From Leptospira chreensis (GTDB taxonomy: Bacteria > Spirochaetota > Leptospiria > Leptospirales > Leptospiraceae): a DNA stretch of 64,000 nucleotides. The DNA is taken from the NCBI RefSeq assembly GCF_016919165.1, contig NZ_JAFFPS010000053.1, positions 59,234 through 123,233 on the forward strand, given 5' to 3'. Made by a program: the position numbers and the translations under genes. Below are positions 17,551-26,636 of this stretch, piece by piece (within the stretch, counting starts at the first letter, position 1; each line of letters starts with the position of its first letter). Below the pieces are notes generated by a model, which was not told where the DNA came from, did no database searches, and saw only the letters and a list, made by a program, of their open reading frames with translations.

Positions 17551-18507
17551 ATGAACAATACGAGACTACAATACCACGCAACGGGAGGACAACTCTTCGT
17601 TTTATTCCTGAAGAACGCGTTTCTTACCGTAGTAACTTTAGGGATATATAGCTTTTGGGCCAGAACCAATATCCAAAAGTTTACGGCAGAAAATTTGGAA
17701 TGGGCTGGAGAACGTTTTTCCTTCCACGGAACAGGAAAAGAGAGATTCATCGGTTTTCTAAAAGCTTTAGGAATATTCATAGTCCTTTATATTGGAATCT
17801 ATATCGTTCAATACATCTTAGCTTTCATTCCCATCCCTTACTTTGCTATGATCGTAGGATATCTTCTGACATTAGGAGTCTTTCTTGCTCTAGTTCCCAT
17901 CATCGTGGTTGGCGGAAGAAAATATCTAACTTCACGCACAGGTTATCGGAACCTCCGCTTTGGGTTTGATGGAAAGATCTTGGAAGTAGCAAAACTTTAC
18001 GGAAAAGGCATTCTACTAACAATCATTACGCTCGGAATTTATTACCCATGGTTTTTTGCAGAAAAGGAAGCCTACCTCCAAAGCAAAACAAGATATGGAA
18101 ATACAAACTTTGGTTTTTCGGCAGAAGGTAAGGAGATTTTTTTCCTCTATTTAAAAGGATTTTTACTCAGCATTGTGACTTTGGGAATTTACTATTCTTG
18201 GTTTTTGGCAGATGTTCAAAACTACATTTGGAACCGAACTAGTTTCCAAGGGAAAAAATTCAGATCCGATATCACTGGTGGTAAAATTTTTGTTAATTTT
18301 CTCATCGCCTATTTGATTATCCTATTTACTTTAGGAATTGGATTTGCTTGGGCTGTAGTCCGATTGACTAAACTTTTTATCGAGTCAATCAGTTTAGAGG
18401 CAGAGGTTGATTTCTCTACCATTTCAGCACAACCAGATACGCAAGCAAATGCTACCGCGGAAGGTTTGGAAGCACTAGCGGAAACTTTAGAAGCCTTCCT
18501 CACATAA
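17551..18507 (+). CDS. YjgN-like (DUF898) membrane protein
   Basis: A 318-residue polytopic protein. Start ATG 17551 begins MNNTRLQYHATGG, the typical DUF898 opening (F-x-G-x-G-x-Y/L-F region). The hallmark module recurs three times: LGIYSFWARTN, LGIYYPWFFAEKEAYLQ and LGIYYSWFLADVQNYIW, each preceded by a hydrophobic segment and followed by a charged TRYGN-like turn, so the protein is built of internal repeats. Function of the family is unknown. The M48 protease gene starts three bases after its stop, an arrangement that suggests a membrane protein quality-control or envelope pair. Confidence 0.85.
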   Translation: MNNTRLQYHATGGQLFVLFLKNAFLTVVTLGIYSFWARTNIQKFTAENLEWAGERFSFHGTGKERFIGFLKALGIFIVLYIGIYIVQYILAFIPIPYFAMIVGYLLTLGVFLALVPIIVVGGRKYLTSRTGYRNLRFGFDGKILEVAKLYGKGILLTIITLGIYYPWFFAEKEAYLQSKTRYGNTNFGFSAEGKEIFFLYLKGFLLSIVTLGIYYSWFLADVQNYIWNRTSFQGKKFRSDITGGKIFVNFLIAYLIILFTLGIGFAWAVVRLTKLFIESISLEAEVDFSTISAQPDTQANATAEGLEALAETLEAFLT

Positions 18508-18510
18508 ACA

Positions 18511-19707
18511 TTGTTTCAAAATCAAACATTTACATCCCGATATTTTGACGGAGTATCAGCGGTCCCTGAAGAAGGGACCGTTCTGGTTCACGGCCAAACC
18601 ATCGACTTCTCATCTGGAGATACTGCCCACAAACTAGGAATCTCTCAATTTACAGAATTCAATTTGACGCATAAAGGTTGTAAGTTGGTCTTACTACCCG
18701 ACGAAGTAAGAGAAAGCCCTGTATTAGAAATCTTTTGCTCCAAAGAAGATGCCAAAAAATTAGAATCCCTTTGGATCCAAACCAAAAAATCCAAAAGTCC
18801 CACTCATGCATTTTTCTATTCGATTCGAGAAATGAATCCCATCGTACTCGGGGTTTTATCCATTATCATCGTTACTGTTATTGGTTTCTTTTATTTTAAG
18901 GGACTAGAGTTAGTTACCAACTTCATTCCCGTTTCCATGGACAAATCGCTGGGTGAATCCGTTCAACTCAAAATGGATGCCCAATTTGAAGCATGTAATA
19001 CCAAAGCCACAGACAAATTCTTTTCCGAAGCTTTGAAGAAAGTTGTACTTAAAGGAAGTCCACACCAGTTTTCCGTATCTGTCATTGGTTCTACCATTCC
19101 CAATGCCTTTGCGCTTTCCAACGGAAAGATTTATTTTTTTTCTGGATTGTTAAACGATGCCAAATCACAAGAGGAAGTTATCGGAGTTTTAGCCCACGAA
19201 GTAGCCCATGTGGAAAAAAGACACCATATGAGAAACTTAGTCAAAGCGGGAGGCACTTCGCTTGCGATTAGTTTAGTGATTGGGCCGGGCCTTGGAAATA
19301 TGGAATTTTTAGAAACATTTACAGAGCTTGGTTCTACCTTTCTTGTTCTAAAGTTTTCTAGAGATTTCGAAACGGAAGCCGACATCACTTCCATTGAATA
19401 TCTAAAAAGCCAAAATATCTCAACATCTGGACTTCTCACATTCTTCCACCGAATGCAAGAATTAGAAAAAGAAATTACAAAATCGGAAGATGGGCCAAAA
19501 GATGCAAATGCAAAAGACGACCAGGTGGTTACCAAATCAATTACTGATTTTTTAAGTACCCATCCGGCCACTGACGAAAGAATGAAAACTTTAGAAACTT
19601 TGATCCAATCTGGTAAAAAGGGTTCCATCAAAAAGATTGTTTCTGACAAAACTTGGAAAGAAGTTCAATCGGTTTGTTTGGATCTTAAAAATTCCGATTC
19701 TAAGTGA
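18511..19707 (+). CDS. M48-family zinc metalloprotease
   Basis: A 398-residue membrane-anchored peptidase. Residues 1-105 form a small beta-rich domain, then one transmembrane segment (PIVLGVLSIIIVTVIGFFYF, about 110-132) and the M48 catalytic domain. The zinc motif HEVAHVEKRH (HExxH) is at about residue 230, and the third ligand Glu is in FETEADITSIEYL. A STHPATDERM motif near the C-terminus is common in BepA/LoiP-like members, which degrade misfolded outer-membrane proteins. It probably starts with TTG three bases after the YjgN-like gene. The last 43 bases overlap the C-terminal coding region of the opposite-strand reductase gene. Confidence 0.85.
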   Translation: MFQNQTFTSRYFDGVSAVPEEGTVLVHGQTIDFSSGDTAHKLGISQFTEFNLTHKGCKLVLLPDEVRESPVLEIFCSKEDAKKLESLWIQTKKSKSPTHAFFYSIREMNPIVLGVLSIIIVTVIGFFYFKGLELVTNFIPVSMDKSLGESVQLKMDAQFEACNTKATDKFFSEALKKVVLKGSPHQFSVSVIGSTIPNAFALSNGKIYFFSGLLNDAKSQEEVIGVLAHEVAHVEKRHHMRNLVKAGGTSLAISLVIGPGLGNMEFLETFTELGSTFLVLKFSRDFETEADITSIEYLKSQNISTSGLLTFFHRMQELEKEITKSEDGPKDANAKDDQVVTKSITDFLSTHPATDERMKTLETLIQSGKKGSIKKIVSDKTWKEVQSVCLDLKNSDSK

Positions 19708-20585
19708 TCGTAAATTTGTTTGAGAGTTTCGCTTAAGCTATGTTTGTTTTTCCAACCAAGGCTTTTTAGTTTAGAATTATCACCGTAAACTTTGGATGTT
19801 TCGGACGCTCTCACACGTTCGGCATCCACAACAAATTGAATCTCTTTCCCTGAGTATTTCGCTAATTCTTCTACCATATAACGGATACTTCGTTCTTCCC
19901 CAGAACAAATATTATAAATTTCGCCAGATTCTCCCTTCTCGATTAAGGTTAGATAACCACTTACGATATCTTCCACATGAGAAAAGTCTCTCGTCGGTTC
20001 CAAATCACCAACAGCAATGGTCGACTTCCCTGAATGTTTTGCTTCGATGATTTGGGAACAGAAATTGGGAATCACAAACTCCTTTCGTTGTCCAATCCCA
20101 ATATGGTTGAAAGGGCGAGCAATCACAACGGACAGATAAGGGCTGTACTGCGCATACTGTCGGCAATATGATTCTGCAGCCAATTTACTACCGGCATAGG
20201 GATTGACTGGGTTTGGTAAAAAAGATTCTTTTAAAGGCAGAAGAGAAAGGTTTTGTTTTCCGTAGACATCTGCGGAAGAAATGTACAATATTTTACACGG
20301 TCTTTGCAAGCGGTGTAAAGACTCCAATAGATTCAATGTTCCACCGACATTGATTTCTTCGGTTTCCCAGGGATTTTCAATGGCAATCGGAACAAAGGCT
20401 TGGGCTGCTAAATGGACAACGGTATCTGGTTTGACCTCTTCTAAATTCTTAAGGACAGTCTTTCGATCACGAATGTCACCTTGAAAACAATGGATTTGGG
20501 ATTCGCCTTGGGCTTCAAGAGCAGGAAGTAGATAACTTCCGACAAATCCACTGGCTCCGGTGACTAAAGTTTGTTTTTTTTTCAT
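19665..20585 (-). CDS. NAD-dependent sugar epimerase/dehydratase, Rmd-like
   Basis: A 306-residue extended SDR. The NAD(P) loop is TGASGFVGSYL; the catalytic Ser-Ser-Asp (ISSADVYG) and Tyr-x-x-x-Lys (NPYAGSK) are intact. The segments ARPFNHIGIGQ, VGDLEPTRDFSHVEDIV and NICSGEERSI match GDP-4-dehydro-6-deoxy-D-mannose reductases (Rmd), which make GDP-D-rhamnose; GDP-mannose 4,6-dehydratase is the nearest alternative. It faces three glycosyltransferase genes divergently, supporting a role in making an activated deoxy sugar for a surface glycan. The C-terminal coding region overlaps the M48 gene by 43 bases. Confidence 0.8.
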   Translation of the reverse strand: MKKKQTLVTGASGFVGSYLLPALEAQGESQIHCFQGDIRDRKTVLKNLEEVKPDTVVHLAAQAFVPIAIENPWETEEINVGGTLNLLESLHRLQRPCKILYISSADVYGKQNLSLLPLKESFLPNPVNPYAGSKLAAESYCRQYAQYSPYLSVVIARPFNHIGIGQRKEFVIPNFCSQIIEAKHSGKSTIAVGDLEPTRDFSHVEDIVSGYLTLIEKGESGEIYNICSGEERSIRYMVEELAKYSGKEIQFVVDAERVRASETSKVYGDNSKLKSLGWKNKHSLSETLKQIYDHLESEFLRSKQTD

Positions 20586-20671
20586 AGAAAAGGGAAATTT
20601 CCGATTCGGCCCTAAGATTTAGTTGCCATTCTTCCAATTTTTCAAATCCTCTCAACAAAAGAAAGAAAACT

Positions 20672-21691
20672 GTGGAAGACAAAAAGAAATTCAATCCCTC
20701 CCCCTTTGTCGAAGTTCGCGACCCACAGTTAAACGTATCGGAATTGGTTCAGGAAATCGAATCCAAGATCCCTCTCGATCCAAACCAAACTCCCAACTGG
20801 TTGGAACTCACAAAGATCAGCTACAAACCAGAATCCCCACAAGGATTTCGAAAATTTGACCCGGCCGGAACTGCTCACCTCTTTGAAAAAGGGATTTCTA
20901 GCCCCAAGTTCTCCAACCCAAAATTTTGGTTTATCAAAGGACCAATCAAATATCTCATCACTCGCCTAATCTCTGTTTATGGACTGATCGATAAAAAACT
21001 TTCAGAGAATCGAATCCGAGCTTTTTTTTCAGTTCTACATGAACTGGTTCGTTTAGGAAAAAGATTAGAACAGATCGAAACCCGATTTGATGGATTTTAT
21101 AGAGATCATTTGTTAAATACTTCCACAGATGAGTTGCCTAACTTTGGTTGGGCGGTAAATTCCTATTTTACAGATGCAGGTTCCAATCCCACGTGGAAAG
21201 TTGCCTTAGAAGATATCTCTAAAACAAATGAAATTACTGTCTTGTTTCCTGAGTGGGGAGACATTCTAAAACAACTTTCTAGTAACAAAATTCCTTTTCA
21301 GTGTATCACTTCTCACGAAAACGAATTTTCATTCATCCAAAGTAAAATTACTGCCACAGTTCAATTGGAAAAAAAACTTTTTCCGTTAAAACAAATCCTA
21401 AAAAAATCCACGGATGTTTTGATATATTTGCCTTTGAACCGATTTCCATCCTTTTGGATTGAAAGGATATTTGCAGAAATTTCCAACTCACTTTCGTCTG
21501 GAAAACATTTGTATTTTTCCGTTTCCACGAAACCAAATGACACCAATCGCCCGTTCCGTGATCTGCAAGTTTCTGAAATCGATTTGGATCTGTTACCAAA
21601 CTATTTAGGAACTCTTGGTTTCCAACAAGTTCGAGATCTTTCCGCAACGGAAGACACGCAAGTATATAGATATACAAAATTTGATACATGA
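20672..21691 (+). CDS. Hypothetical protein of the glycan cluster, methyltransferase-like C-terminus
   Basis: A 339-residue protein starting with GTG. The first 60 residues (FVEVRDPQLNVSELVQEI and similar) resemble leader regions found on proteins in polysaccharide clusters. A basic, amphipathic middle follows, and the C-terminal part (residues about 170-335) has the strand/helix rhythm of a degenerate class I methyltransferase (NEITVLFPEWGDIL, STDVLIYLPLN, LPNYLGTLGFQQVRDLS), though no AdoMet-binding glycine loop is seen. It overlaps the next glycosyltransferase gene by four bases (ATGA), so it belongs to the same operon. No reliable function can be given. Confidence 0.6.
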   Translation: MEDKKKFNPSPFVEVRDPQLNVSELVQEIESKIPLDPNQTPNWLELTKISYKPESPQGFRKFDPAGTAHLFEKGISSPKFSNPKFWFIKGPIKYLITRLISVYGLIDKKLSENRIRAFFSVLHELVRLGKRLEQIETRFDGFYRDHLLNTSTDELPNFGWAVNSYFTDAGSNPTWKVALEDISKTNEITVLFPEWGDILKQLSSNKIPFQCITSHENEFSFIQSKITATVQLEKKLFPLKQILKKSTDVLIYLPLNRFPSFWIERIFAEISNSLSSGKHLYFSVSTKPNDTNRPFRDLQVSEIDLDLLPNYLGTLGFQQVRDLSATEDTQVYRYTKFDT

Positions 21692-22755
21692 ATGTTTTCC
21701 AACATTTAGATGAACTCAAAGATTCCGATGGTGTGGGAAACGACGCCATTGGACTTGCAGAAGTATTTATTTCTCTCGGTTACAAATCACATTTCATTAC
21801 AAGATTAGAAAGGAAGGGGAAATCTTTAACAAGCCAGTTCCACTTGGTTGATTCCTTCCAACATCCCACAAATCCTGACGATATCCACATTCTACATTAT
21901 GGCGGAGCTGGTTATCCTTACAGTTTATTCCAAAACTTACCAGGTAGGAAAATTCTAAGATTTCACAATATCACACCCGCTCAATTTTATAAAGATACCA
22001 CAACTCCTGATATTTTTTCCGCGATGGAAAAATTTGAATCTTTATCTTATTTGGAAATCGCCAGTTTATCCATTATTTGTGATTCTGTTTGGTGTGATTC
22101 GGATTTTAACTTCCAAACGATTTCGGGATACCAGTTTAGAAATCCCTACGTAGTTCCTATTTGTAAATCTTATGATAGAAATTTACAAAACGAACCAGAA
22201 TCTAGAAATCATTCTTTAGTATTTGTGGGACGATATTCTCCTCAAAAGAAATGGGAGGATTTCATTGCATTGTTTTCCCATTGGGTAAAAGAATTTCCTG
22301 AAGCAAAATGTTTGTGTATTGGATCTGTGATAGGTGCTTTTGACGGCTATTTTGATAAGTTAACTGATGTTGTGCGAAAATTTAACCTGGAAGGAAAAAT
22401 TCAATTCTTAACTGGCAAAACAGATGGAGAAGTAATTTCGATTTTAAAAGAATCGGGGGCTTTTGTTTCGATGAGCGAACACGAAGGTTTTTGTTTGCCA
22501 ATTCTTGAAGCTTTCGGTTCGGGGATTCCTGTTTTTGCTTATGAGGCTGGAGCCATTCCCGGAACAATGTGTGGTGCTGGTATTTTATTCCATACAAAAG
22601 ATTTTCCTTCGATCGTACAAGAAATGAAAGAGAATTTATTCCAAAAAGAAAAACGAACTTCCCTGATTTCCAATCAATACAAAGTATTGGAATCTTATAA
22701 CCAGTTTCCATTTCCAGAAGTAATTTCTGGAATTCTTAACTCTGGTATCCAATGA
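21688..22755 (+). CDS. Glycosyltransferase family 4
   Basis: A 355-residue GT-B-fold glycosyltransferase. The C-terminal donor domain is clear: FVGRYSPQKKWEDF (start of the second Rossmann half), an intermediate CIGS strand, and the retaining-enzyme E-x7-E motif in MSEHEGFCLPILEAFGSG. The N-terminal acceptor domain begins MNVFQHLDELKDSDGVGND, typical of GT4 enzymes found in O-antigen clusters. The acceptor and sugar are unknown. ATG overlaps the preceding stop, and the next glycosyltransferase also overlaps by ATGA, so the three are translationally coupled. Confidence 0.85.
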   Translation: MNVFQHLDELKDSDGVGNDAIGLAEVFISLGYKSHFITRLERKGKSLTSQFHLVDSFQHPTNPDDIHILHYGGAGYPYSLFQNLPGRKILRFHNITPAQFYKDTTTPDIFSAMEKFESLSYLEIASLSIICDSVWCDSDFNFQTISGYQFRNPYVVPICKSYDRNLQNEPESRNHSLVFVGRYSPQKKWEDFIALFSHWVKEFPEAKCLCIGSVIGAFDGYFDKLTDVVRKFNLEGKIQFLTGKTDGEVISILKESGAFVSMSEHEGFCLPILEAFGSGIPVFAYEAGAIPGTMCGAGILFHTKDFPSIVQEMKENLFQKEKRTSLISNQYKVLESYNQFPFPEVISGILNSGIQ

Positions 22756-23801
22756 ACATACATCAATTTTCCGCAGGATTCCAATTAGGTGATGCCATCT
22801 CCCAAGAAATGTTGGAGATCAAACGTTTACTTTCTAAAGAAGGATATAGTGGAAAAATATTTGCGGAGAATGTTTTTTCCTATGATAGAAAGTATGCCGA
22901 AAAAATCACCAAAGCAAAAATCAAACCAAATGATGTATTGGTATATCACCACTCGATTCATAGTGATGTTTTAGATTTTGTTTTAAAATTTCCAAACAGA
23001 AAAATTCTGATTTATCACAATGTCACACCCGAAGATTTTTTCACCGGTTATGATCTCAAATTTTCTTATTTATTACGTAAAGGGAGAGAAGATTTAGAAA
23101 TCATCCGAGATACGTTCCATCATTCCTTTGCCGTTTCTCATTTTAACTTAAACGAACTCCAAGAGATTGGATTTAAACATGCGCGCTTACTCCCACTCCA
23201 TCTCAACTTTCAAAAATGGAAAGATGTTCCGAGAGATTTTAAATCTAAATCATTTACCAATCCATCTTTTTTATTTGTTGGTCGCATAGCACCGAATAAA
23301 CGACAAGACGATTTGATTCGGTTTGCCAGAACCTGGAAATCTAAAATGGGAAATCAATTTTCCTTGCGAATGTTGGGTTTTTGTAACCCAAACCAACAAT
23401 CCTATTTGGATGAACTCAATTTTATGATCCACCACTTGGATCTCACCGAAGAAGTAAAAATCATTTCATATGTTGATGAAACAATGTTAAAAAAAATCTA
23501 CTCTGAAAGTAATATGTTTATATCGATGAGTGAACATGAAGGTTTTTGTGTGCCACTGATGGAAGCCATATATTTTCATCTACCTGTGGTAGCCTTTGCC
23601 GCAGGAGCGGTACCCGAAACTTTAGATCGTTCCGGAATTCTTTTTGAATCCAAAGATTTTGATTCCATTGTTACTCTTGTTGATTCTGTTTTTCAAAAAC
23701 AGGACTTTCGAAACTCAATCATAGGCGCTCAAAATATTCGGTTGGATGAGTATTTACAATCTACGAGCATCCTTCCCCTTCTGGAAGTTGTGAGAGATTA
23801 G
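22752..23801 (+). CDS. Glycosyltransferase family 4
   Basis: A 349-residue GT4 enzyme of the same type as its upstream neighbour: FVGRIAPNKRQDDL opens the nucleotide-sugar domain and MSEHEGFCVPLMEAIYFHLPV carries E-x7-E. The near-identical SEHEGFC segments and matching lengths suggest the two genes arose by duplication, but their N-terminal acceptor domains differ clearly, so they probably add different residues. It is inside the 20672-24973 operon; the following gene starts two bases after its stop. Confidence 0.85.
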   Translation: MNIHQFSAGFQLGDAISQEMLEIKRLLSKEGYSGKIFAENVFSYDRKYAEKITKAKIKPNDVLVYHHSIHSDVLDFVLKFPNRKILIYHNVTPEDFFTGYDLKFSYLLRKGREDLEIIRDTFHHSFAVSHFNLNELQEIGFKHARLLPLHLNFQKWKDVPRDFKSKSFTNPSFLFVGRIAPNKRQDDLIRFARTWKSKMGNQFSLRMLGFCNPNQQSYLDELNFMIHHLDLTEEVKIISYVDETMLKKIYSESNMFISMSEHEGFCVPLMEAIYFHLPVVAFAAGAVPETLDRSGILFESKDFDSIVTLVDSVFQKQDFRNSIIGAQNIRLDEYLQSTSILPLLEVVRD

Positions 23802-23803
23802 TA

Positions 23804-24973
23804 ATGGCAAAGATTCTCATCATCACTGCCCGTTTTTTAGAACATGCCTCTGGTGGTGCGGAAAAACTAGCTTATGATTATGCATCCATCTTATCAGAAT
23901 CCAATGATGTGACGGTATGTACATCTTCTGCGAAAGACTATGTAAGTTGGAAAAATGAATTTCCGAAAGGCGAAACGAAAGAAAATTCCATTCGGATCCT
24001 TCGATTTCCGGTGACTCAAACAAGAAAGATGTCCAAGATGAATCAAATCCTAAGCCGATGTTTGGAAAAAAGGGATTCTGTATCCGACAAAGACCAGTGG
24101 GAATTTCTAAAAGAACAAGGCCCTTATTGTCCGGACTTAATCAACTATGTAACCAAAGAACAGAACTCTTATGACATCGCCATTCTTATCGGGTATCTGT
24201 ATTATCCGGTTGTTGCCAGTATTCCAAAACTAAAAATTCCCTTTGTGATTGTTCCTACATTTCATGATGAACCTCCCTTTCGGCTTCCTATGTATAGAAA
24301 GACCTACTCCAATCAGTATGTCTATAGTTTCAATGCTCCAGAAGAAATGTCGGTTTACGAGGCCTATACAAAACAAAAAACTAGTTCGTATTTTTTGATT
24401 GGAACCTATATCAATGATAGTTTCGTAAACACAGAACTCTCAAATCAAAATTCCAACCAATTGATCACTATCGGTCGAATTGAACCAGCAAAGGGATATC
24501 CTGAACTTTTTGATTACTTTCAAAATTGGAAATTGTTTTCTAATAGAAAAGACATTACCATCAAATCTTTGGGATCGGTTTCATCTATGGAAGTCCCAAC
24601 AGATCCTTTGATTACTTTTACTGGTTATGTTAGCGAAGAAGAAAAAATTTCAGAAATCCAAAAGTCTTTTTTATTACTCAATCCGTCTGCCTTTGAAAGT
24701 TTTTCTATTTCTATTATGGAAGCATGGATTCAAAAAAAAGCTGTACTTGTGAATGCAAAATCCTCGGTGATGCGAGGACATTGTTTGCGGAGTCAGGGGG
24801 GACTATATTATTCAGATTCTCTTTCGTTCCAAAGGACTTTGGATTTTTTATTGGAGAATCGAGACATTGCCACCCGTTTAGGTCAGAATGGTCGGGAATA
24901 TGTTTTGGCTAACTTTAGCAAAGAAGTGATTCGTAAAAAACTAAACCAAATGGTTAGTATGCTACTCGGTTGA
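23804..24973 (+). CDS. Glycosyltransferase family 4, third in cluster
   Basis: A 389-residue GT-B protein. The N-terminus has the typical glycine-rich acceptor-domain opening (ARFLEHASGGAEKLAYDYA). The C-terminal domain has TIGRIEPAKGYPELFDYF and NPSAFESFSISIMEAW, a variant of the E-x7-E motif with E at both ends (ESFSISIMEAW). It is more divergent than the two upstream enzymes. The last 20 bases overlap the 3' end of the opposite-strand inositol-phosphatase family gene. Confidence 0.83.
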   Translation: MAKILIITARFLEHASGGAEKLAYDYASILSESNDVTVCTSSAKDYVSWKNEFPKGETKENSIRILRFPVTQTRKMSKMNQILSRCLEKRDSVSDKDQWEFLKEQGPYCPDLINYVTKEQNSYDIAILIGYLYYPVVASIPKLKIPFVIVPTFHDEPPFRLPMYRKTYSNQYVYSFNAPEEMSVYEAYTKQKTSSYFLIGTYINDSFVNTELSNQNSNQLITIGRIEPAKGYPELFDYFQNWKLFSNRKDITIKSLGSVSSMEVPTDPLITFTGYVSEEEKISEIQKSFLLLNPSAFESFSISIMEAWIQKKAVLVNAKSSVMRGHCLRSQGGLYYSDSLSFQRTLDFLLENRDIATRLGQNGREYVLANFSKEVIRKKLNQMVSMLLG

Positions 24974-25766
24974 TCTGTCCTTCAAATTCGGCTAACAAGT
25001 ATTCATGTACAAGGCCATTAGTTGCCAATAGACTCGGATTCATAATAGAAAAATCGTTACCATCCATAGAAGTGATTTTTCCTTTAGCTTCGAGAACAAC
25101 AAGACCTGCCGCTGCCATATCCCAAGGTTTTAGTCCCAGTTCATAATATCCTTCAAACTTTCCTTCGGCTAACCAACATAAATCGAGTGTGGCCGCTCCC
25201 GTTCTACGAATTCCACGAGATTTTTGCAAAATGGATTTATAATATTGCATGAGTGTATCTAAAGATAAATTCCGATCGTAAGGAAATCCTGTGACAAAAA
25301 GAGAATCCTTTAAGGAAGGTGTTTTAGAAACTTGGATGGGAGTTTTTTCTCGGAAAGCCCCTTGGCCTTTGATCGCATGATAATAGGTATTCAACTCGGG
25401 AAAAAAAACCATTCCAATCAGAGGGGTCATGGTTTCTGTTTCCACAACACCCACAGATATTCCATACAACGGTAGACCATGAGTATAGTTAGTCGTTCCA
25501 TCCAAAGGATCCACTACCCAAGTATAACCTGATTTCCCTTCGATCTTCCCTCGTTCTTCCGAAAGAATCCCATCCGTTGGATAGTTTTTTTGAATCTCAT
25601 CCAAAATCATAGATTCTGCTTTTAAATCAGCTTCTGTAACCAGGTTGTATAAACCTTTTTCATCTACCTTAAGTCCCGATTCTTTATGTTTTTGAACAAG
25701 GAAGTCGGCAACAGTCGGAAGGAATTTTAAAAAATGATAAGATCTATCCAGTAACTCAGATTGCAT
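24954..25766 (-). CDS. Inositol monophosphatase family protein
   Basis: A 270-residue sugar/inositol phosphatase of the IMPase/SuhB type. Metal-binding motifs are complete: Glu-Glu in LSEERGK, VVDPLDGTTNYTHG (DPxDGT) and the C-terminal LKPWDMAAAGLV (WDxAAG). The reaction is Mg-dependent removal of phosphate from inositol phosphates or sugar phosphates. Met at 25766 is preferred over a TTG one codon upstream because it makes an ATGA overlap with the stop of the upstream XpaC-like gene, so the three genes XpaC-like, TelA-like and this one form one operon. Confidence 0.88.
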   Translation of the reverse strand: MQSELLDRSYHFLKFLPTVADFLVQKHKESGLKVDEKGLYNLVTEADLKAESMILDEIQKNYPTDGILSEERGKIEGKSGYTWVVDPLDGTTNYTHGLPLYGISVGVVETETMTPLIGMVFFPELNTYYHAIKGQGAFREKTPIQVSKTPSLKDSLFVTGFPYDRNLSLDTLMQYYKSILQKSRGIRRTGAATLDLCWLAEGKFEGYYELGLKPWDMAAAGLVVLEAKGKITSMDGNDFSIMNPSLLATNGLVHEYLLAEFEGQINRVAY

Positions 25767-26635
25767 CAATACCCACCAAATTCGATGTTTTTCTTCATGG
25801 CGGTGATCTCAACATCTAAATTTAGGGTTTCATCTGCTTTCAGTTTATTTCTTACCTGTTCGGTAGTTTTAATTACTTCACTGAGTAAAGAGTTTAGTTC
25901 TGTTTTTCTTTTTTCTGTATCAGCGGAACCAACATCGACACTTACTTTGTTGTATTGGCTTAAGATCTTAGATACAGTTTCGGGAAAATAATTCAAAAAT
26001 TGTTTTGCCTTTCGATAAGATAACGGATCTTCTGCGAGACGAACACGTAAATCAGATAACGAATGTAAATATTCTGTACTCAATCCTTGGAGTGTTGGAT
26101 CCGTGAGTGATTTGGATTCTTTTTCTGTAACAAGGCGAAATCCATCCAAACGTTCCATTTGCGATTTATATTCGGTAAACTCTACCTTATCTTCAAATTT
26201 TTTCTTTAGTTCATTCCAATTCTCTTTTGTTGTATTAGAAGAAAATAGAAGAGGGAAAAAACTGAATGGATAGCTGTGAGCTTTTCCAATGGTAGTTCGA
26301 TAAATAGCAATTCCCAAAAGAATCACATGTAGGAAAGCCATAAACACATAGGAAAACACTAGTAAAACCCGATCATCACCAAACTTAGTTCCAAATCCAA
26401 AAAATCCGAGTGATAACAAAGCTTGTAAGTAAATTGCCTCTAATGATTGTTTTGCGGAATAAGAAGATTTATTTCTTGAAAGCCACATCACAAAAGGATA
26501 AATCATGGCTCCCAGGGAAGAGATAAAAAATGGAAACGGCAATAAAGCCATTGGATAAGTAAGGATAGTAGAAATATGGGCGCGCCTCGCCCATTTCTTT
26601 TCGTCTTGATTTTGTTCCAATTGCACTTCAGTCAT
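25766..26635 (-). CDS. XpaC-like membrane protein
   Basis: A 289-residue protein with four predicted membrane helices between residues about 30 and 140 (for example ISTILTYPMALLPFPFFI and VLLVFSYVFMAFLHVILLGI) and a C-terminal helical cytoplasmic region with a Leu-rich bundle. It lies one base from the TelA-like gene; in Firmicutes xpaC and telA homologues are neighbours as well, which supports the family assignment that sequence similarity alone would leave weak. ATG 26635 was chosen because the longer frame would overlap the telA stop by 41 bases. The physiological role of the pair is unsettled. Confidence 0.6.
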   Translation of the reverse strand: MTEVQLEQNQDEKKWARRAHISTILTYPMALLPFPFFISSLGAMIYPFVMWLSRNKSSYSAKQSLEAIYLQALLSLGFFGFGTKFGDDRVLLVFSYVFMAFLHVILLGIAIYRTTIGKAHSYPFSFFPLLFSSNTTKENWNELKKKFEDKVEFTEYKSQMERLDGFRLVTEKESKSLTDPTLQGLSTEYLHSLSDLRVRLAEDPLSYRKAKQFLNYFPETVSKILSQYNKVSVDVGSADTEKRKTELNSLLSEVIKTTEQVRNKLKADETLNLDVEITAMKKNIEFGGY

Positions 26636-26636
26636 T

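Noticed and set aside
19131..19649. 172-codon open frame antisense to the M48 protease
   Set aside because: It is fully inside a conserved metalloprotease gene and its sequence is low-complexity Ser/Val-rich, as expected for a shadow frame.
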